This document shows, piece after piece, positions 1-12,100 of a stretch of 64,000 nt of DNA. The notes below the pieces were generated by a model. That model had not been told where the DNA came from. It made no database searches and was given only the letters and a program-made list of their open reading frames with translations. Position 1 is the stretch's first letter. Every line of letters begins with the position of its first letter. The stretch is from NCBI GenBank assembly GCA_011032825.1, contig JAADJZ010000005.1:501001-565000 (forward strand), in the 5' to 3' direction. This stretch comes from Massariosphaeria phaeospora. Lineage: Eukaryota; Ascomycota; Dothideomycetes; Pleosporales. The position numbers and the translations under genes are program-made.

Positions 1-284
1 TGTAAAAGGACCTCCAGTACTTCTAATCTCGAGCTTCACCTGGAAAGAAGAGCTGGGCAGTTTTAATAGATGTATCAGGAAGAGATTGTTAACACTGAAT
101 CAAACAGTGTGCAGGATGAAGACACGGAGAAGAAGAGAAATGTTGAAGTGGAGGTAGTGAGACAGGCTGGGGATTTCGCGTAGTTTTACCGGTTTCAGAG
201 CCAGGCATCATCACATGGTGGGGCTGAGCGTTGTACTCTTCTGTTCACATCACCACAACTTCCGGACTTCCACGCTTTCCATGA
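1..284. other. Left-edge non-coding stretch
   Basis: No reading frame with recognisable protein sequence is visible. The stretch precedes the first possible start of the kinase gene and may hold its 5' untranslated region and promoter. An upstream exon cannot be excluded. Confidence 0.4.
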
Positions 285-3098
285 GTGGGAACAGTCATGC
301 CGCCGGTATCAGATCTAGTCAGAGACTCGAAGTTGAAGACGACTTTCCATGGCGATATTACAAGACACACTTTCCGGACGTCTGGCCGCGACGCTCGCCA
401 GAGGAAAGTTAACCAGGAACAGCGATGGCAGACGATGGAACGGCTCGGGCAAGGCGCTTATGGAGTAGTAAGGAGGCAGAAGCTCATAGCTGGAGAATCC
501 GACGTACAAGAGCGGGCCGTCAAGATTATTCCTAAGCAATCTCAAACCACTCCAGTCGATTATAGCAGGGAGCTAGAAGCGATCGCGAAATTCTCCCATG
601 CAAGGGTACGTCTTTCATACGTTAGGATGCTTATACACCAATGATACTGACACATTTCCAGTACAACTCATGTTTCGTGGAATCGTATGGGTGGTATGAG
701 GACGACGATACGATTTTCATTGCCATGGAGTATTTTGAACACGGGGATCTGCAAACGCAGATGTCGCAACGACATATACTTCCAGAATTAGAAGTACAAG
801 AAGTGGTATTTCAAGTTTTGGAAGGTCTCGCATTCATGCATGATAATCAGTTCGCTCATCGCGACCTAAAGCCTTCTGTGAGTCAGTCAGGATCTACGCC
901 TGGGAGCGATGTCTTGCACCGCATCCCAACTTTGGTAGACGCTAACCATCAATGTTGTTAAGAATATTCTTGTTCGCCGACCCGGGCCAACCTGGTGGGT
1001 TAAAATCGGAGACTTCGGGATCACTAAGCGTGCAGAGGAAGGATCGACAGCTTTGCGAACGTTCAGTGGAACACTAGGATTCCTGGCGCCTGAAGTGCTC
1101 ATAAGCCACGGTCTGTTAGAGTCTGAAGACTTAGACTACGCGAAAGACTATACTGTCGCCGTAGACATCTGGGCCCTGGGAGAAATTGCTTACCGGGCAC
1201 TTTCCGGAGTGTCTCCGTTCACAGGCTCACTTTCCTCTTACATCAAAGGGAAATCCACGTTTCCACAGGAGAAATTACAAAGGCATAAAGTCTCCGATGA
1301 AGGTTGTGAGTTCCTTGTGCAGACATTGAAGGCCTTGCCCGCCGAGCGAATCACCTCTTCTGGAGCTCTTCAACACCCTTGGATTGCCACGCAAAAAGAC
1401 TTCTCTCCGAGAGCTTCGGAAGAAACGTTGAGGTACGCAACCTTTGCTTTGCACGTTCGAGTGTTCTAAAGTTAGTACAGATTAGAGGAGTATTCTTCGT
1501 CAGCGCTATTTCGGGCTGCTCCCACGAATGGAGTCTCGACGATGACCGCTTCTAGCAAAGCATCTGCACAGTGGAGTACTATTGACAATCCATCCGTTTC
1601 AAATAATGGTCCGTCCCACATCTCAACCTCAACACAGCGTAAGCTCGAAAAGCAAATCATGGGCATGGTCGATAACGAGAGTAAACTTGATGATCTGGGA
1701 CTCTCCAGATATGAGCCTATGTCGTATTCTACACACAAATCTCCACTCACTGCGCAGCAGGAGGCGCCCATTCGAAAGAACGCCAAGAAACAGGCCTATA
1801 AAGAGACTGCCCGGGCTGAGATGCCTGCCGTGATCAAAGAGAGAGAAGACGAGGACAAGCTCGAACAAATCGAAAAGCGTCTTATTGCTCAGAAAGATGA
1901 GCAATTGAAGCGTGAGGCGGCTGCAGAGACTGCGCGGCGAGCTGCAAAGGCTGAGGCTAAAGCTATGAGGGAAAAGATTGCCAATTTGGAACGGCTCGTT
2001 GTTGCTCAAAGAGATGAGCGATTCAAGCGTGAGGCTGCAGTAGAGGCTGCACGCCTGGCTGAGAGGGCTGAGACTGATCTTCAAGCCGCGAAAGAAGCTG
2101 CGACGAAGAAAGCTGCCGCTGAAGCTGCTAAAACGCTGCTAGAGGCTGCACGAAAGGCAAGACAGGAAGCAGAAGCCAAGGCAACGAGGGAAATGGAGGA
2201 AACTAAGGCAGCACACGAGGAAGCACTTAGTGAAGCCAAAGCTGCCGCGGATGAGCTACAGAAAACAAAAAACCGTGTTGCGTACGCAGACACTCCGCGA
2301 TACGGAAAACCGCCCCCTTTGGCCAGACAACGGCTCATTCCCGTCAAAGGTTCGACAGATGAAGTGGATGGCCCCCAGGCTAGCCGCCGTGAAGATGAAA
2401 ATCAAATATATGCAACCCGACAAGAGTTGGAAACCGATCGACTGGAAAGCATACCACGAAGCCTGACTGAGAGTGAGTGGAACTCGATCCATAAGCGGCC
2501 AAAAGTGATCGCGCCTCGAAGATTCCGCCCGCGCCCTCTGGAAGGAACCATTTATTACCCATCCCGGCCCTCACCGACTCCAAACATTGCAACAGCTGCG
2601 GAAGACACATCTTCATCATCTGGTGATGGAAAAGAGCCTGCAATTCAAAAAGATACATATTCAGCGTCATCATCGTCGGAGGATGGGCTTGAGTCCCAAT
2701 CCGAGTACCACTCGTTTTCATCTGATGACTACTTGACTACCACGCGGAACTACGGAACCTTGCAGGGACACCCCGAGCCTCGGGTTGACAAGCAGAATGA
2801 GCGAAGAGATGAGAAGAAACCGAGAGAGCAATCAAACAATAGATCAGTAGTGCTTAGAAGGCGTAGTCGCTCACCTACTCCATCAGCCAGGTCCCCACTG
2901 CACCAAGCGCAAATCGCCGGAGTACGCGCACACGGCCCCATATCGGAATCAATACCAAAAGTCTCAAAGGTTCTGAAAACCCCAAGCTCGATTACTGTCG
3001 GACCAGTTGAAATCAAATTACGCCGAAAGAAGAAACTAAGCAAGCCCGAGTCTTCCCGATCGAATTTAGTCTCAGGTCTCAAGCGTCTGTTTACTTAG
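285..3098 (+). CDS. Ser/Thr protein kinase with long coiled-coil, low-complexity tail
   Basis: A four-exon gene: 285-605, 662-877, 963-1432, 1481-3098. All three introns are GT-AG (56, 85 and 48 nt) and the phases close, giving 874 residues. The kinase domain is complete by motif: glycine loop GQGAYGVV, the beta-3 lysine in RAVKII, HRDLKPSN split exactly by intron 2, DFG in GDFGITK, and APE in FLAPEV. After the domain, roughly residues 430-580 form an Ala/Glu/Lys/Arg-rich coiled coil containing two imperfect repeats beginning RLIAQKDEQLKREAA and RLVVAQRDERFKREAA. The last 250 residues are Ser/Arg/Pro-rich and probably disordered. The family is a generic fungal kinase; its substrate is unknown. 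The third intron joins what would otherwise look like two genes. The start is uncertain, because ATGs at 285, 297 and 429 are all in frame; 285 is the first. The tail suggests oligomerisation or scaffolding, which is inference. Confidence 0.82.
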
Positions 3099-3237
3099 AG
3101 ACAAATGTAGTGTATAAAACCCCTGCAGTTACGGAAAGAGAATATTTACAGTGATTCACCTTCAGCCACCCCACTTCTAGCTACTCTATCTCCAGCAACT
3201 CTCTATCAGTTGGTACGCATGTACTATGGTCACGACT

Positions 3238-3830
3238 GAGCACGGCCCTCATACACAAACACCAACCAGGTTTGGTTGCATCATCAACGAAAACTGTAAT
3301 ATGCCATCACCGAGGACTGGAATATACCATCAACGAGGAACGGAACATAACATCAACTCGCGCTAAGATAAATTCACACTGAGATGAAGAAGAGAAGGCA
3401 AGGTAACCTCGTCGAGAAGACGATGGGCAAGGAGACGATGGCCAAAATAATCATTCGAGGCGTCACAAGTACCTCGACAGGGACGGGAACTGTATCATCG
3501 AAGTGCGCCTTAGACGAATCTTTGAGCTGGAGCATCAAACTGACTTGGAATGCACCTTTGAGGAATTCCCTTCAGTGAAGAATCCACTGTCTGTGACACC
3601 CCACGTTGGGAGTCGAGGTCGGACCGCTAGAGAGGTATTTACTGTGTTCTCGTTCGCCTTGTCCTTGGTGAGTGTATCCATCCGAATGAAGAGGCGTTCT
3701 TAAGAAAACTTCTCTGCGATACTTTCAAGATCGAGCAGTCCGAGAGACAGTTAGAGGGATTGTGTCCCTATTCGCCTTAACCTTAATAAGTGGGTCTATG
3801 CTAAACATCCGTCTGAAGATGTCCAGCGCC
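3238..3830. pseudogene. Rearranged relict copies of the 5.1-6.6 kb gene
   Basis: Positions 3238-3500 on the plus strand resemble the coding sense of the minus-strand gene at 6300-6560. They share the stretch encoding HGPHTQTPTQFG and later a MGKE..MA..I..GVT segment. From about 3500 the similarity switches orientation: 3500-3720 matches the plus strand at 6018-6240 (the antisense of that gene). The segment around 3640-3700 is repeated again, more diverged, around 3760-3820. No frame stays open through these pieces. This is therefore a fragmented, inverted and partly duplicated remnant rather than a gene. Confidence 0.6.
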
Positions 3831-5088
3831 GAGGGTCGAGAGTTGGAGAAATGGCCCGGCAGCGATCAGAAACACCAGAGCAAGAATATATCACTTATCT
3901 CCCATCACATACGGAGATTACAGCAAGTATACTAAACTACAGATAAGAATATGGGTGTGCCTCATAGTTGACTGCGGCCCGCGTGTTCCTTTTCGGGCGG
4001 GCGGATGGAGGGGGCGCGACATTCTCTTTGTCGCTCTCGTCATCGTCGTCTATCATCTAGTATTAATTGTTAGCTTCGCTCGAACTATTCGAAAGTCATA
4101 GTGATGTACTTACGGGCTTCTTCTCCTTGCCCTTCTTTCCCGTCTTTCCCTTCTTCGGCTTCTCCTTCCTCTCCTTCTTGGGCTTCTTCTTTTTCTTCTT
4201 GCCGTCGTCGTCGTCATCGGCGGCGGCGCGCTTGGGCAGCGCAGCGGGCGAGAGCGGCGCCGGCTCTTCTTCTTCTTCGTCTTCGTCTTCCTGCCGTCGT
4301 CGTCGGCGGCGCGCTTGGGCGGCGCAGCGGGCGAAAGTGGCGCGGGCGGCCAGTTTTCTCGAGCCTTTCTATCTGGCCATTAGCAATATTCATCTGCTAC
4401 CTACTACGATCCCCAGGATACTTACTCAAAAGTTCGACCTCGGGCATATGCGTGAAGCCTGATCGGTCGGCCAAAGCCGTAGGCTCGGCGAAGCTACATG
4501 GGGTGAGCCATGTTATGAGGTGCGCGAGATGCCATGAGGTGCGCGAGATGCCATGAGGTGCGCGAGATGCCATGAGGTGCGCGATATGTCATGCGGTGAG
4601 CGAGATGCACGACCAAGGAAGGCGCGGTCGAGCGACGATCCGGAAACCCACAACGGGCACCAGCTAGGTAAGCTCAACATTCTCAGGATTAAAGGCACAA
4701 AGAGTAATATTCCAAGTCATAAGTGGCTTGCATTTCCCATCTAGTAGTAGGTTTGATTACGCCTAAGAAAAACAAGAAGTCAAGGCAAGTTCGAATTCTA
4801 CTATAAACACACGCTAGAAGGATGTTGCTCGTCGCATGGGACGCGATACCGTGAGCTCAGAACCTCGCCTCCGCCTAAATGTCAAAGACGTCCGTGGCTG
4901 ATGATGAGCAAGGAAGTAGAGTCAAGCAGTTTGAATAGTGCCGCTGCTGGAATTGTCGCAAACGCACGAATACACGGAACTGTTACAAAGTCAGTATGTT
5001 TCCAAGGTACTGGGCTTGCATCATGACTTACACTGATAGGGAAGACTTAAGAATCAGCGCCATCGTCAGCCGCGTCAATCTCAGTGCC
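3831..5088. other. Non-coding stretch with lysine-rich scrap and tandem repeat
   Basis: No intact gene is visible. The minus strand at 4100-4345 encodes Lys/Asp-rich sequence (runs such as DDDDGKKKKKK) ending at a good donor GTAAGT, as if it were the remains of an exon. Two copies of a Pro-Ala-Lys-Arg-Ala-Ala block lie 83 nt apart, which puts them in different frames, so the piece is unlikely to be translated as is. A 19-nt tandem repeat follows at 4515. Around 4935-4985 the plus strand reads CWNCRKR, a faint Cys-rich scrap of unknown origin. Confidence 0.4.
4515..4609. repeat. Five-unit 19-nt tandem repeat
   Basis: Units start at 4515, 4534, 4553, 4572 and 4591. The consensus is ATGAGGTGCGCGAGATGCC. 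The first three units are identical and the last two carry substitutions. It lies in non-coding sequence. Because 19 is not a multiple of 3, the frame changes in each unit and a coding role is unlikely. Confidence 0.9.
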
Positions 5089-6647
5089 TTAGAATTCTTC
5101 TTCGCCGTGGCCCAGCTCTTCCACCCCGGTCAGGTTCGCGTCTATTCGTACGAGCTGGTTATGGAAAGACTGGTCCGCTCCGGTATCGACCCATTCGGGC
5201 TGCGCAATGAGTGCGGCTCTCAGAATCTTGTTATGCGCGACATCGTCCGCCGTTATCTTCGTGAGTTCTTCAGTCCCAGACACCGAGCCTGAAATGTATG
5301 CAGGTGTGAATTTTTCGGGACCGGCTATGGCTGGTGAATCGGTCCAACTGCAGCAAGGACGGCCGAACAGCTGACACACCTCGCACACGATCCGGGTGTT
5401 GTTGCTGTTGTTGAACTCAACCTGGACGCATCGCACACCCAGGTTCGCCAATACTAACGGACCGATCAATGTGCATACATCGCAGTGTTTGCGGCTGGAA
5501 CTGTCCTGGCGTTGAGGAAACATGCCAAACGGGCCGTTCACGTTCTCGAGCTTCAATTTGGGGTCCCGCATGGCTGTGATGATGGCTTGGGGAGACGTCC
5601 ATGCACCGATAACCATAGATATTGATTGCTTCGGGGCTCTGACTTCAATCTCTTGATTGTGGAAGTCATAGAAACTCTGGAGGACACGAGCGGAGCCCGA
5701 GACCCGTGGTATCCAGTGATGGTTATGGTTCGGCGGTGCATCGAAGAACCACTGGAGCAGAGAAATGGTTTGGGCGTACGGCTCCAAAGCTCCGGGGGTG
5801 TTGGGCGATGCCAGTCGGAAAAGCTGTTCAGCTTGGAGGTAACGAAATCTCCATTTTCCAGATTTAGGAGGATCTTCCCACTCGATTCGCGCCGCAAGAG
5901 AGCGTCCTTGGTTCCAATTAACGAACGGGCCAATATCGGAAAGATGCGACTATGATTCAGGATGAGCACTTCCATTTGTCCGAACTTCGAAAACGAGGTG
6001 GTAGGGGACGTTTGCAAGGGGCGCTTCCGACGAATCTTCGAGTTGACTCCTCAGATTCACTGACCATGAACCCTGGGGGAATTGCTTATAAAAGACAGTG
6101 GCCCTGGAAGTCTTGCGCGTACCGGTAGTGTTTGAAACTCCCCACTTCAGGATTCGAGGTCGTGCCGTCCGGAAGACATTCAAAGGAATCGTATCCCCTT
6201 CGTCTTATCCTTGATGAGAGTGTCCGTACGGATAAAGAGGACTTGATCGGAGGACTTGTGCGGCGTTGAGTCGACTTTAAATTTCCAGTCATTAATGTCC
6301 GCTTTCCATGGAACACCCTGATCGACGATCCGTTTCGGTACCCACACATTCTTGATCCAGTTTCCGTCCTTATCGGGATGCTCTGTGACGCCTTGAATGA
6401 AGATCAGGGCCATCATCTCCTCCTTGCCCATCTTTATCTCGAGAAGACGACCTTGCATTCCCTTCTTAATCGAAGCGCGAGCTACTGATATCTCTAAGTC
6501 TTCGTTGATTGTGCACCCAAACTGGGTTGGTGTTTGTGTATGAGGGCCGTGCTCGGGAATGTCGGCGCCGTCCATCCAGGCTGCATACTGCTCAGGTGAG
6601 ATTGTACCGAGAATGTTGATAGGGACGCCGGGAGGTAGATGCGACAC
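5089..6647 (-). pseudogene. Broken gene for a Cys-rich protein resembling DUF3716
   Basis: Reading from 6647, the protein opens with MSHLPPGVPINILG and stays open to about 6205. There the frame ends at a TGA. One extra G in the GGGG run near 6203 would continue smoothly in the next frame (KGDTIPLNVFRTARPRIL). That frame runs to an in-frame TAG near 5950 and resumes immediately after it, without a shift, to the stop at 5089. The C-terminal part holds CDVC, then a single Cys-Val, then CEVC and GRPCCSW. This spacing resembles the fungal DUF3716 cysteine pattern, a family of unknown function. The TAG could come from CAG by a C-to-T change, but that is inference. An alternative is that unrecognised introns bypass both lesions; I see no convenient donor/acceptor pair. 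Relict pieces of the same gene lie at 3.2-3.8 kb. Confidence 0.55.
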
Positions 6648-6667
6648 ACTGGGCGAAGGTCCCAGAG

Positions 6668-7040
6668 AAGCTCGGTCTGCGCATATAGTTAGTAGGCATT
6701 CTAGATCCTCTGGACAGACTAGGATTTTCCAGCACAGGGAGATAGCTTACCTCAAGCTTTACAAAGCCCTATTATATACAGTATACCGGATAATGTCCAA
6801 TGGCTTGTATAAGTAAGAGAGTAGGCTGATACAACCTAGGTGCGCACTGGAAACTCGGTCTACGCGAATAGTTAGTAGATATTCCTGATTCTTTTGACAG
6901 ACTAGCAGTTCCCAGCAACAGGCAGACAGTCTACCTCGTTCTTTCCAAAGCCCTACTGTATATAGTATACTAGGTAATGTCGAAGGGCTTGTAGAAGTAA
7001 GAGGGTAGGCTGATCCAACCTAGGTGCGCACTGGAAACCA
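6668..7040. repeat. Tandem pair of a dispersed MITE-like repeat (copies 1 and 2)
   Basis: Two diverged units of about 185 bp lie head to tail (about 6668-6850 and 6852-7040). Each contains a palindromic core bounded by AAGCCCTA and a GGGCTTGTA or GGCTTGTA segment, with GTATACTAGGTAATGTC or a close variant between. Each ends in CCTAGGTGCGCACTGG. The same core occurs at about 10.8, 31.6, 34.1 and 52.7 kb. No coding capacity is visible, so it looks like a non-autonomous element. Confidence 0.75.
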
Positions 7041-9171
7041 GGATATGACACGAGAGGGGTAAAGAGTCAGAACGTTGTGGGAGTATACGTACTGATTGTT
7101 GTAAGTGTAGCTGCTGTAAGTCGAGCCGCTGGGCGGGGTCGAATAGATGGGTAGGGTCGCCGGAGGTGGGCCTTCAAGCCGCCGGGTGAAGCCGCTGGGT
7201 GAAGTCGAGCTGTTGCGCGGAGTCAGATCTTTTCACGAGCTCAGAGCGGAGCCGGCCTCATTTGGCTGCTGGTGATGTGGATGTTACCTTGGATCGGCTG
7301 TGCAGCCTAGAGCGGGCCCTCAGCTTCGGAGCGCCGCCGGTAGGGAAGTTGGAGGGAACTGTAGCTGTCCTGGTTGAACAGCGCGGCTCGTTGTTGTGGT
7401 AAGAAAGATGGATGGAGGGGCGGCGGGGCGAGGTAGATATGGACTCGCGCTAGCAGAGGCCACGAGGCGCTAGCTGCAGGTACCCGCGTTGAATTGGTGC
7501 CTCCCTCTCTCACTGCGAGACCCTCTCTCTCACCGCGAGTCCCAGAGTTAGCAACAATCACTTCAAACCAATCCGGCTCCCTGTACTGAAACACCTGTCA
7601 CCTAAGATCGACACTCAAAAGACGCAATCAATCAGTCAACTAACCATTCGTTCAATTCACCCTTGGCAAGCAGACTGAACTATTGTTATTACTAGTATTC
7701 TGCAGGGTGGGACGTTATGTCAATCACGCGAATTAGTTTTTGAAACCAAAACCTTGCTATTCTTTCGTCCTTTACCAGTTGTTTGTACGGACAGAAGTAA
7801 GTCGTTCTAACCTGCGCTTCGAACGCGGGTAGCGCGGCTAGACGGATAGATTATACCGAACTGGGTATAGCGTTGAGCCCGCAATCGGTTTCGTTGTTGA
7901 ATGCTAATCTGGATACGGTGAAAGACTCGCGTTCGCTCACAAACTTCACCTTCAAGTGATGCGGCAGCATACTGAGCAAACGAGTAGCCCTTCAAAAACT
8001 GGCCCCCTCCCCTCCGTCTTTCCTACAACTCATTCTCATACTCATCTATCTCCCAAGTGCTCTTACTCTTTTCTTCCTCATCTATCACTACGTCCGCCGG
8101 GGCCGTTCACGGCCGCTCGTGCCAACGTGCATCGGTTCTTTCCGAGCGGCTTACTTCTGCGACCTGACAAACTCGTAAGCTTCCTGGGAAACGGAAGTCA
8201 CGGTAAGGACATACATATCAAGCATCGTTGTGCCAGTCTTCTAGTACACTGTTATGTGTCGGAGCCCTCATTCTTACCCTACGGCCCAGACCTCCGTGAC
8301 ACTATACTAGACAAGACACTTAGACCTCCGAACACCGATACGACCTATGCCTGAGAAGCCGTCGAAGATCCCCCGTCACTACATGAAGCTGTAGGAAGAG
8401 GGCCGGACATGGGAGAAGAAAGCGTATACACCAAAATACCCCATGTAACTCCACGCGCATCCCTCTGTAGACAATCCCATCAGATCTATTGCGGCTGGTT
8501 GAAGCTACGACCATCCTTTTGCCCCAGCTGCATTGCCAATCAACCCAGACCCAGCCGTTATTGGGGAGTTATTACTGATGTCATCTGGCAAGCTTTCTTC
8601 ATAGCCCGGCGCATCGTCTAAGTCGCGCGTTGCATTGAACACTGCGCGGGACCATCGGCTAGGGCAAGGGCTTGGTAAGCGCGAAGTTCCCAGAGTAAGT
8701 GAAAGTCATTTCCTTATAAAGAAGAAATGAAGGAAGAGGTGTAATCGATACTAGATTTTCGTTTTACGGTCAAATGCGGCAAGACTTCATCTACCAATGG
8801 AGGATACAATGAGTGTGACGTCGTATATGCTTGTCTGCCGGCTCCACTCTCAATACGTAGATGAAGGTCAAATGGATGATTACTAGTGGATCATCACTGA
8901 TGGGAACTGCAACCACCTTCCAGGCCGAGCAACGTGTTTTACCGGTGATGTAGCGGTGTACGAGCCCATAGTAGATGCATTCCATCAAAAATCGGGAGTG
9001 GTTGCTCAAGGACGCTGCACGGTTCACCCTGGACATGCGAGATGAATCAGCAATGCTACTCTTCTCGAAGACTCAAGGATAACCTTGGAACGTGCATCTG
9101 TATTATCGTCAAACCTGCCATATGATGGTTTTCAAGTTACTTACTCAGCCTCAAACACACACCCTAAGCAT
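7041..9171. other. Non-coding stretch between broken gene and CorA-like gene
   Basis: No frame shows recognisable protein features. An open frame of 132 codons at 7956-8354 is Ser/Pro/His-rich, has no domain I recognise, and ends without a plausible continuation; I do not call it a gene. The 7100-7500 part is G-rich with short GCCGCTGGG-type repeats. The last few hundred bases should contain the 3' end of the CorA-like gene on the minus strand. Confidence 0.4.
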
Positions 9172-12100
9172 CTACACCTCACTCTCCGAGCTTAGCTTTT
9201 CCCGTGAAGGGAATCGCTCAAAGACGGCGCGCGGTTGAATAGCAGCCCCACCACCAAAACCTTTCGGGGGGAGAGATTTAAACCAGCGCATGGTCTGCGC
9301 AAGTCTCCCAAAAACTGTGGCGGCAGCCAACGTAGCGGACACCATCAGCGCTATGCCTCCAAGAAACCAGCCCAGACCGATTTCTGTCCCTACGACGCGC
9401 TGTTCGTTTGGAATCGCAAACAATGCCCATATTATGGTTAGCCGGGTAATGAGCTGGTATGGTTTGTACGTACAGCCATGAGCCCCATGGGTAGATATAC
9501 CATTGTCACGTAGGTCAGCCGCTGAACGCCGCGGTTCTGGCCCACTGAGGTTCGGCTATCAGTTAATGTCAAAATGGCTTCGAACTAGATTTTGTGAGCT
9601 TCTCTACTTGGTGAAGATAGTGTGCGTGACATACCGCATCCTTGTAGCGGCTGTTTAGGTCGATATCGCGCTCAAGCCTTGAAGTTACTGCCGCTAATTC
9701 AAGCAAGTCTGCCTCGAAGGTGTCCAGGTATCCTTGACAGATTCTCTCTAATGGCTCACTGCGCATGCCAGGACCCTGGCTAGAGTCAGTGCATGATAAC
9801 TTTCGTTACATTACGAAAGGTCTCACCTCCTTGATCTGGACGTCCAGCTGATCCTTGGCCTGCCCTATGCTTTTGACGGATTCTCTAAGACTCCACTGGA
9901 GTTTGTACAAGGACTCCAGGCTCCAGAGGCCGAGTTGAAGTAGAGGAACGGCATTCTCGGCGTTAGACCAGTCTTCCTCCATGGTGAAACAATGCTATGA
10001 TAAATCAGTATACATTCCTTTTATGCGTCCACTTCATGGGTACTGACCTTGAGATCTATCGTAGAACTGATGACGTTGATAGCCTCTTCGTATTCATTCA
10101 CAATTTTGCGGCATAGTGTGCCTAACTCTAGGTAGAAGACTAGACATCTTGCGGTCTGAGGTTGATGCACGAACACTCTCCAAATTCTCAGCGCCTGGAC
10201 CCCGAGTATTTTCGTCTCACGCTGGCTGAGCAGCTCAGATATGATAGTAGACTTGCTGAAGTCTCCGAAAGTATTCGTTGCAAGAACGAGTGAAGAGACC
10301 TTGCGTTCGTGAAGTCCAGACAGTAACCGATCACGGCTTTCTGCTTTCTCCGTAACTTTGTACTTCAGTCCTCTAACAATAATGTCGAAGTTTGGAGGAA
10401 GCGACACCAGCTCGTCCTTGGAGGATGCTGTCTCCTTTTCGTCCTGTTTCAAGCATTGGCGACTTTTGTTGTAACACCAGCTGATCAGGGTAATCCGCGC
10501 AACCCACTCATTCCGGTTCTGGAACGAGAATCTTGACAAATCTAGCAAATGATTGCCAAGGCAACCCACCGAGCGAGGACACAACACATAGACTACTAAG
10601 TCCAGGAGGTTTTTCTGTTCCTCTGCTTTGAGGTTGGGACTCCTGACAGTACTAGATGTATCAGTATAACGCATTGACATCATCTATTGGCTTTAGACTC
10701 ACAGAATACGATGACGCACGCCTAGATCTACAAGCTATACATGTAGTCAGCCAAATGTAATAGTGACTGTTACTGTGTCATCTCCCTGGCATGATTCGTT
10801 TCTGATGCGCACCTAGGTAAGCCTACCCTTACCTCTACAAGCCCTACATAGACAACACCTAGTATGCTAGATATAATAGGGCTTGTACAGATAGAGGTAG
10901 ACTATCTACATATTGCTAAAAACTCTTAAGCTGTCGAGGGGATCGCCTAAAAGTCTTCTCTATTGGCAAGGCATTGCCAGGGGGGGGGGTGTCCGGTATG
11001 CTTTGCGGCTGTATATCCATTGAGACTGGACAACCTGTATAGCGGCATCGGACAAGATATTAGTATGAGATGAGGTGGCGTCGACTTACACTATCATGAA
11101 GTCTGTAGATCAACTCTTCTTTGACTTCTTCCTGCCCAATATGATTACAGAACATTCCTTTCTCTTCTAACCCAGCACTGATGACTTCACCACTCGTGGT
11201 GATATCAGTAACGTAGAGGCATTTAAGCACACTACCGTCGTAAAGTGACCCTTTGTTAAAATCTCGAGGAATCGATATATGGTCTCGAAGAGCCACAGGC
11301 ATCGAATTCCAAAGTTTCTGCAATGCATCTTTCTTGTATAAAAGAGGCGTGTCATCGAGCGACGTGGTGAAATTTTCTGGATGATAGTGACGCGGTGTCT
11401 TCCATGATGTCTCGAAAAATTCTATCGGGGGTGTGGTTTCGGGGGCATGCCTTCCCAACACAGTAATTTGCTGCTCCATCAGAGCTTCCATACTCTTCAA
11501 TTCTTGTACAATCCTCATCTGGGTCTTGGCTGTAAGAGAGTCATTGTCCTCTGCCCCTCCTGTGTCCTCAATCTTGCTCTTCTTCACGCTGGTCTTCCGT
11601 ACCGCCGATTCTTTGCTTGCCTCCGGTTTTAATCCCTTCTCGTGCAGGTCTAAAAGTGTCGATGCTAACACTGATGATGCCTCCGCATGAACCCACTTTC
11701 GACGTCGGCTCAAGAGTGGTCTTTCCCAGTAAGGGACGAGATTTGCCTTGCAGTCCATAAAATGACTGAGCTTCCGCTTATACAGCTCCACTTCGGCAGC
11801 TTTCTGCTCGTCTGTCCTCCAGTCCTCAGGTTGATAGTGCTCCAAGTTCAATACCATGAGACGGCTGTGATGACAAAGGGCATGAACCTCCCATGGACCG
11901 TCAGTGAGCCCGTCTACGCCGCTAGGTAAGCAACCAGGATTAATACTCCTAGTGAAGTCTCGCTCTTTTACACGCCTTATTGAAAGCGATGCCACTGTGC
12001 AAGCATTCTCGTGCACGTCTTCGAGGTCCAATTCATGTGCAAGAAAAGCCAATCTGTCGAAGATTTCGTCCTTAGCCGAATATGGCGATCCGGAAGATAG

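Noticed and set aside
7805..7860. A GTTCGAA-centred stem that looked like a tRNA T arm on the minus strand
   Set aside because: No matching acceptor stem, D arm or anticodon arm could be drawn around it.
7956..8354. A 132-codon plus-strand frame that might be a small gene
   Set aside because: Composition is low-complexity, no domain or splice continuation is visible, and nothing distinguishes it from a chance frame.
10980..10989. A G10 run as a possible frameshift site in the CorA-like gene
   Set aside because: It lies inside the 355-nt intron next to a repeat copy, not in coding sequence.
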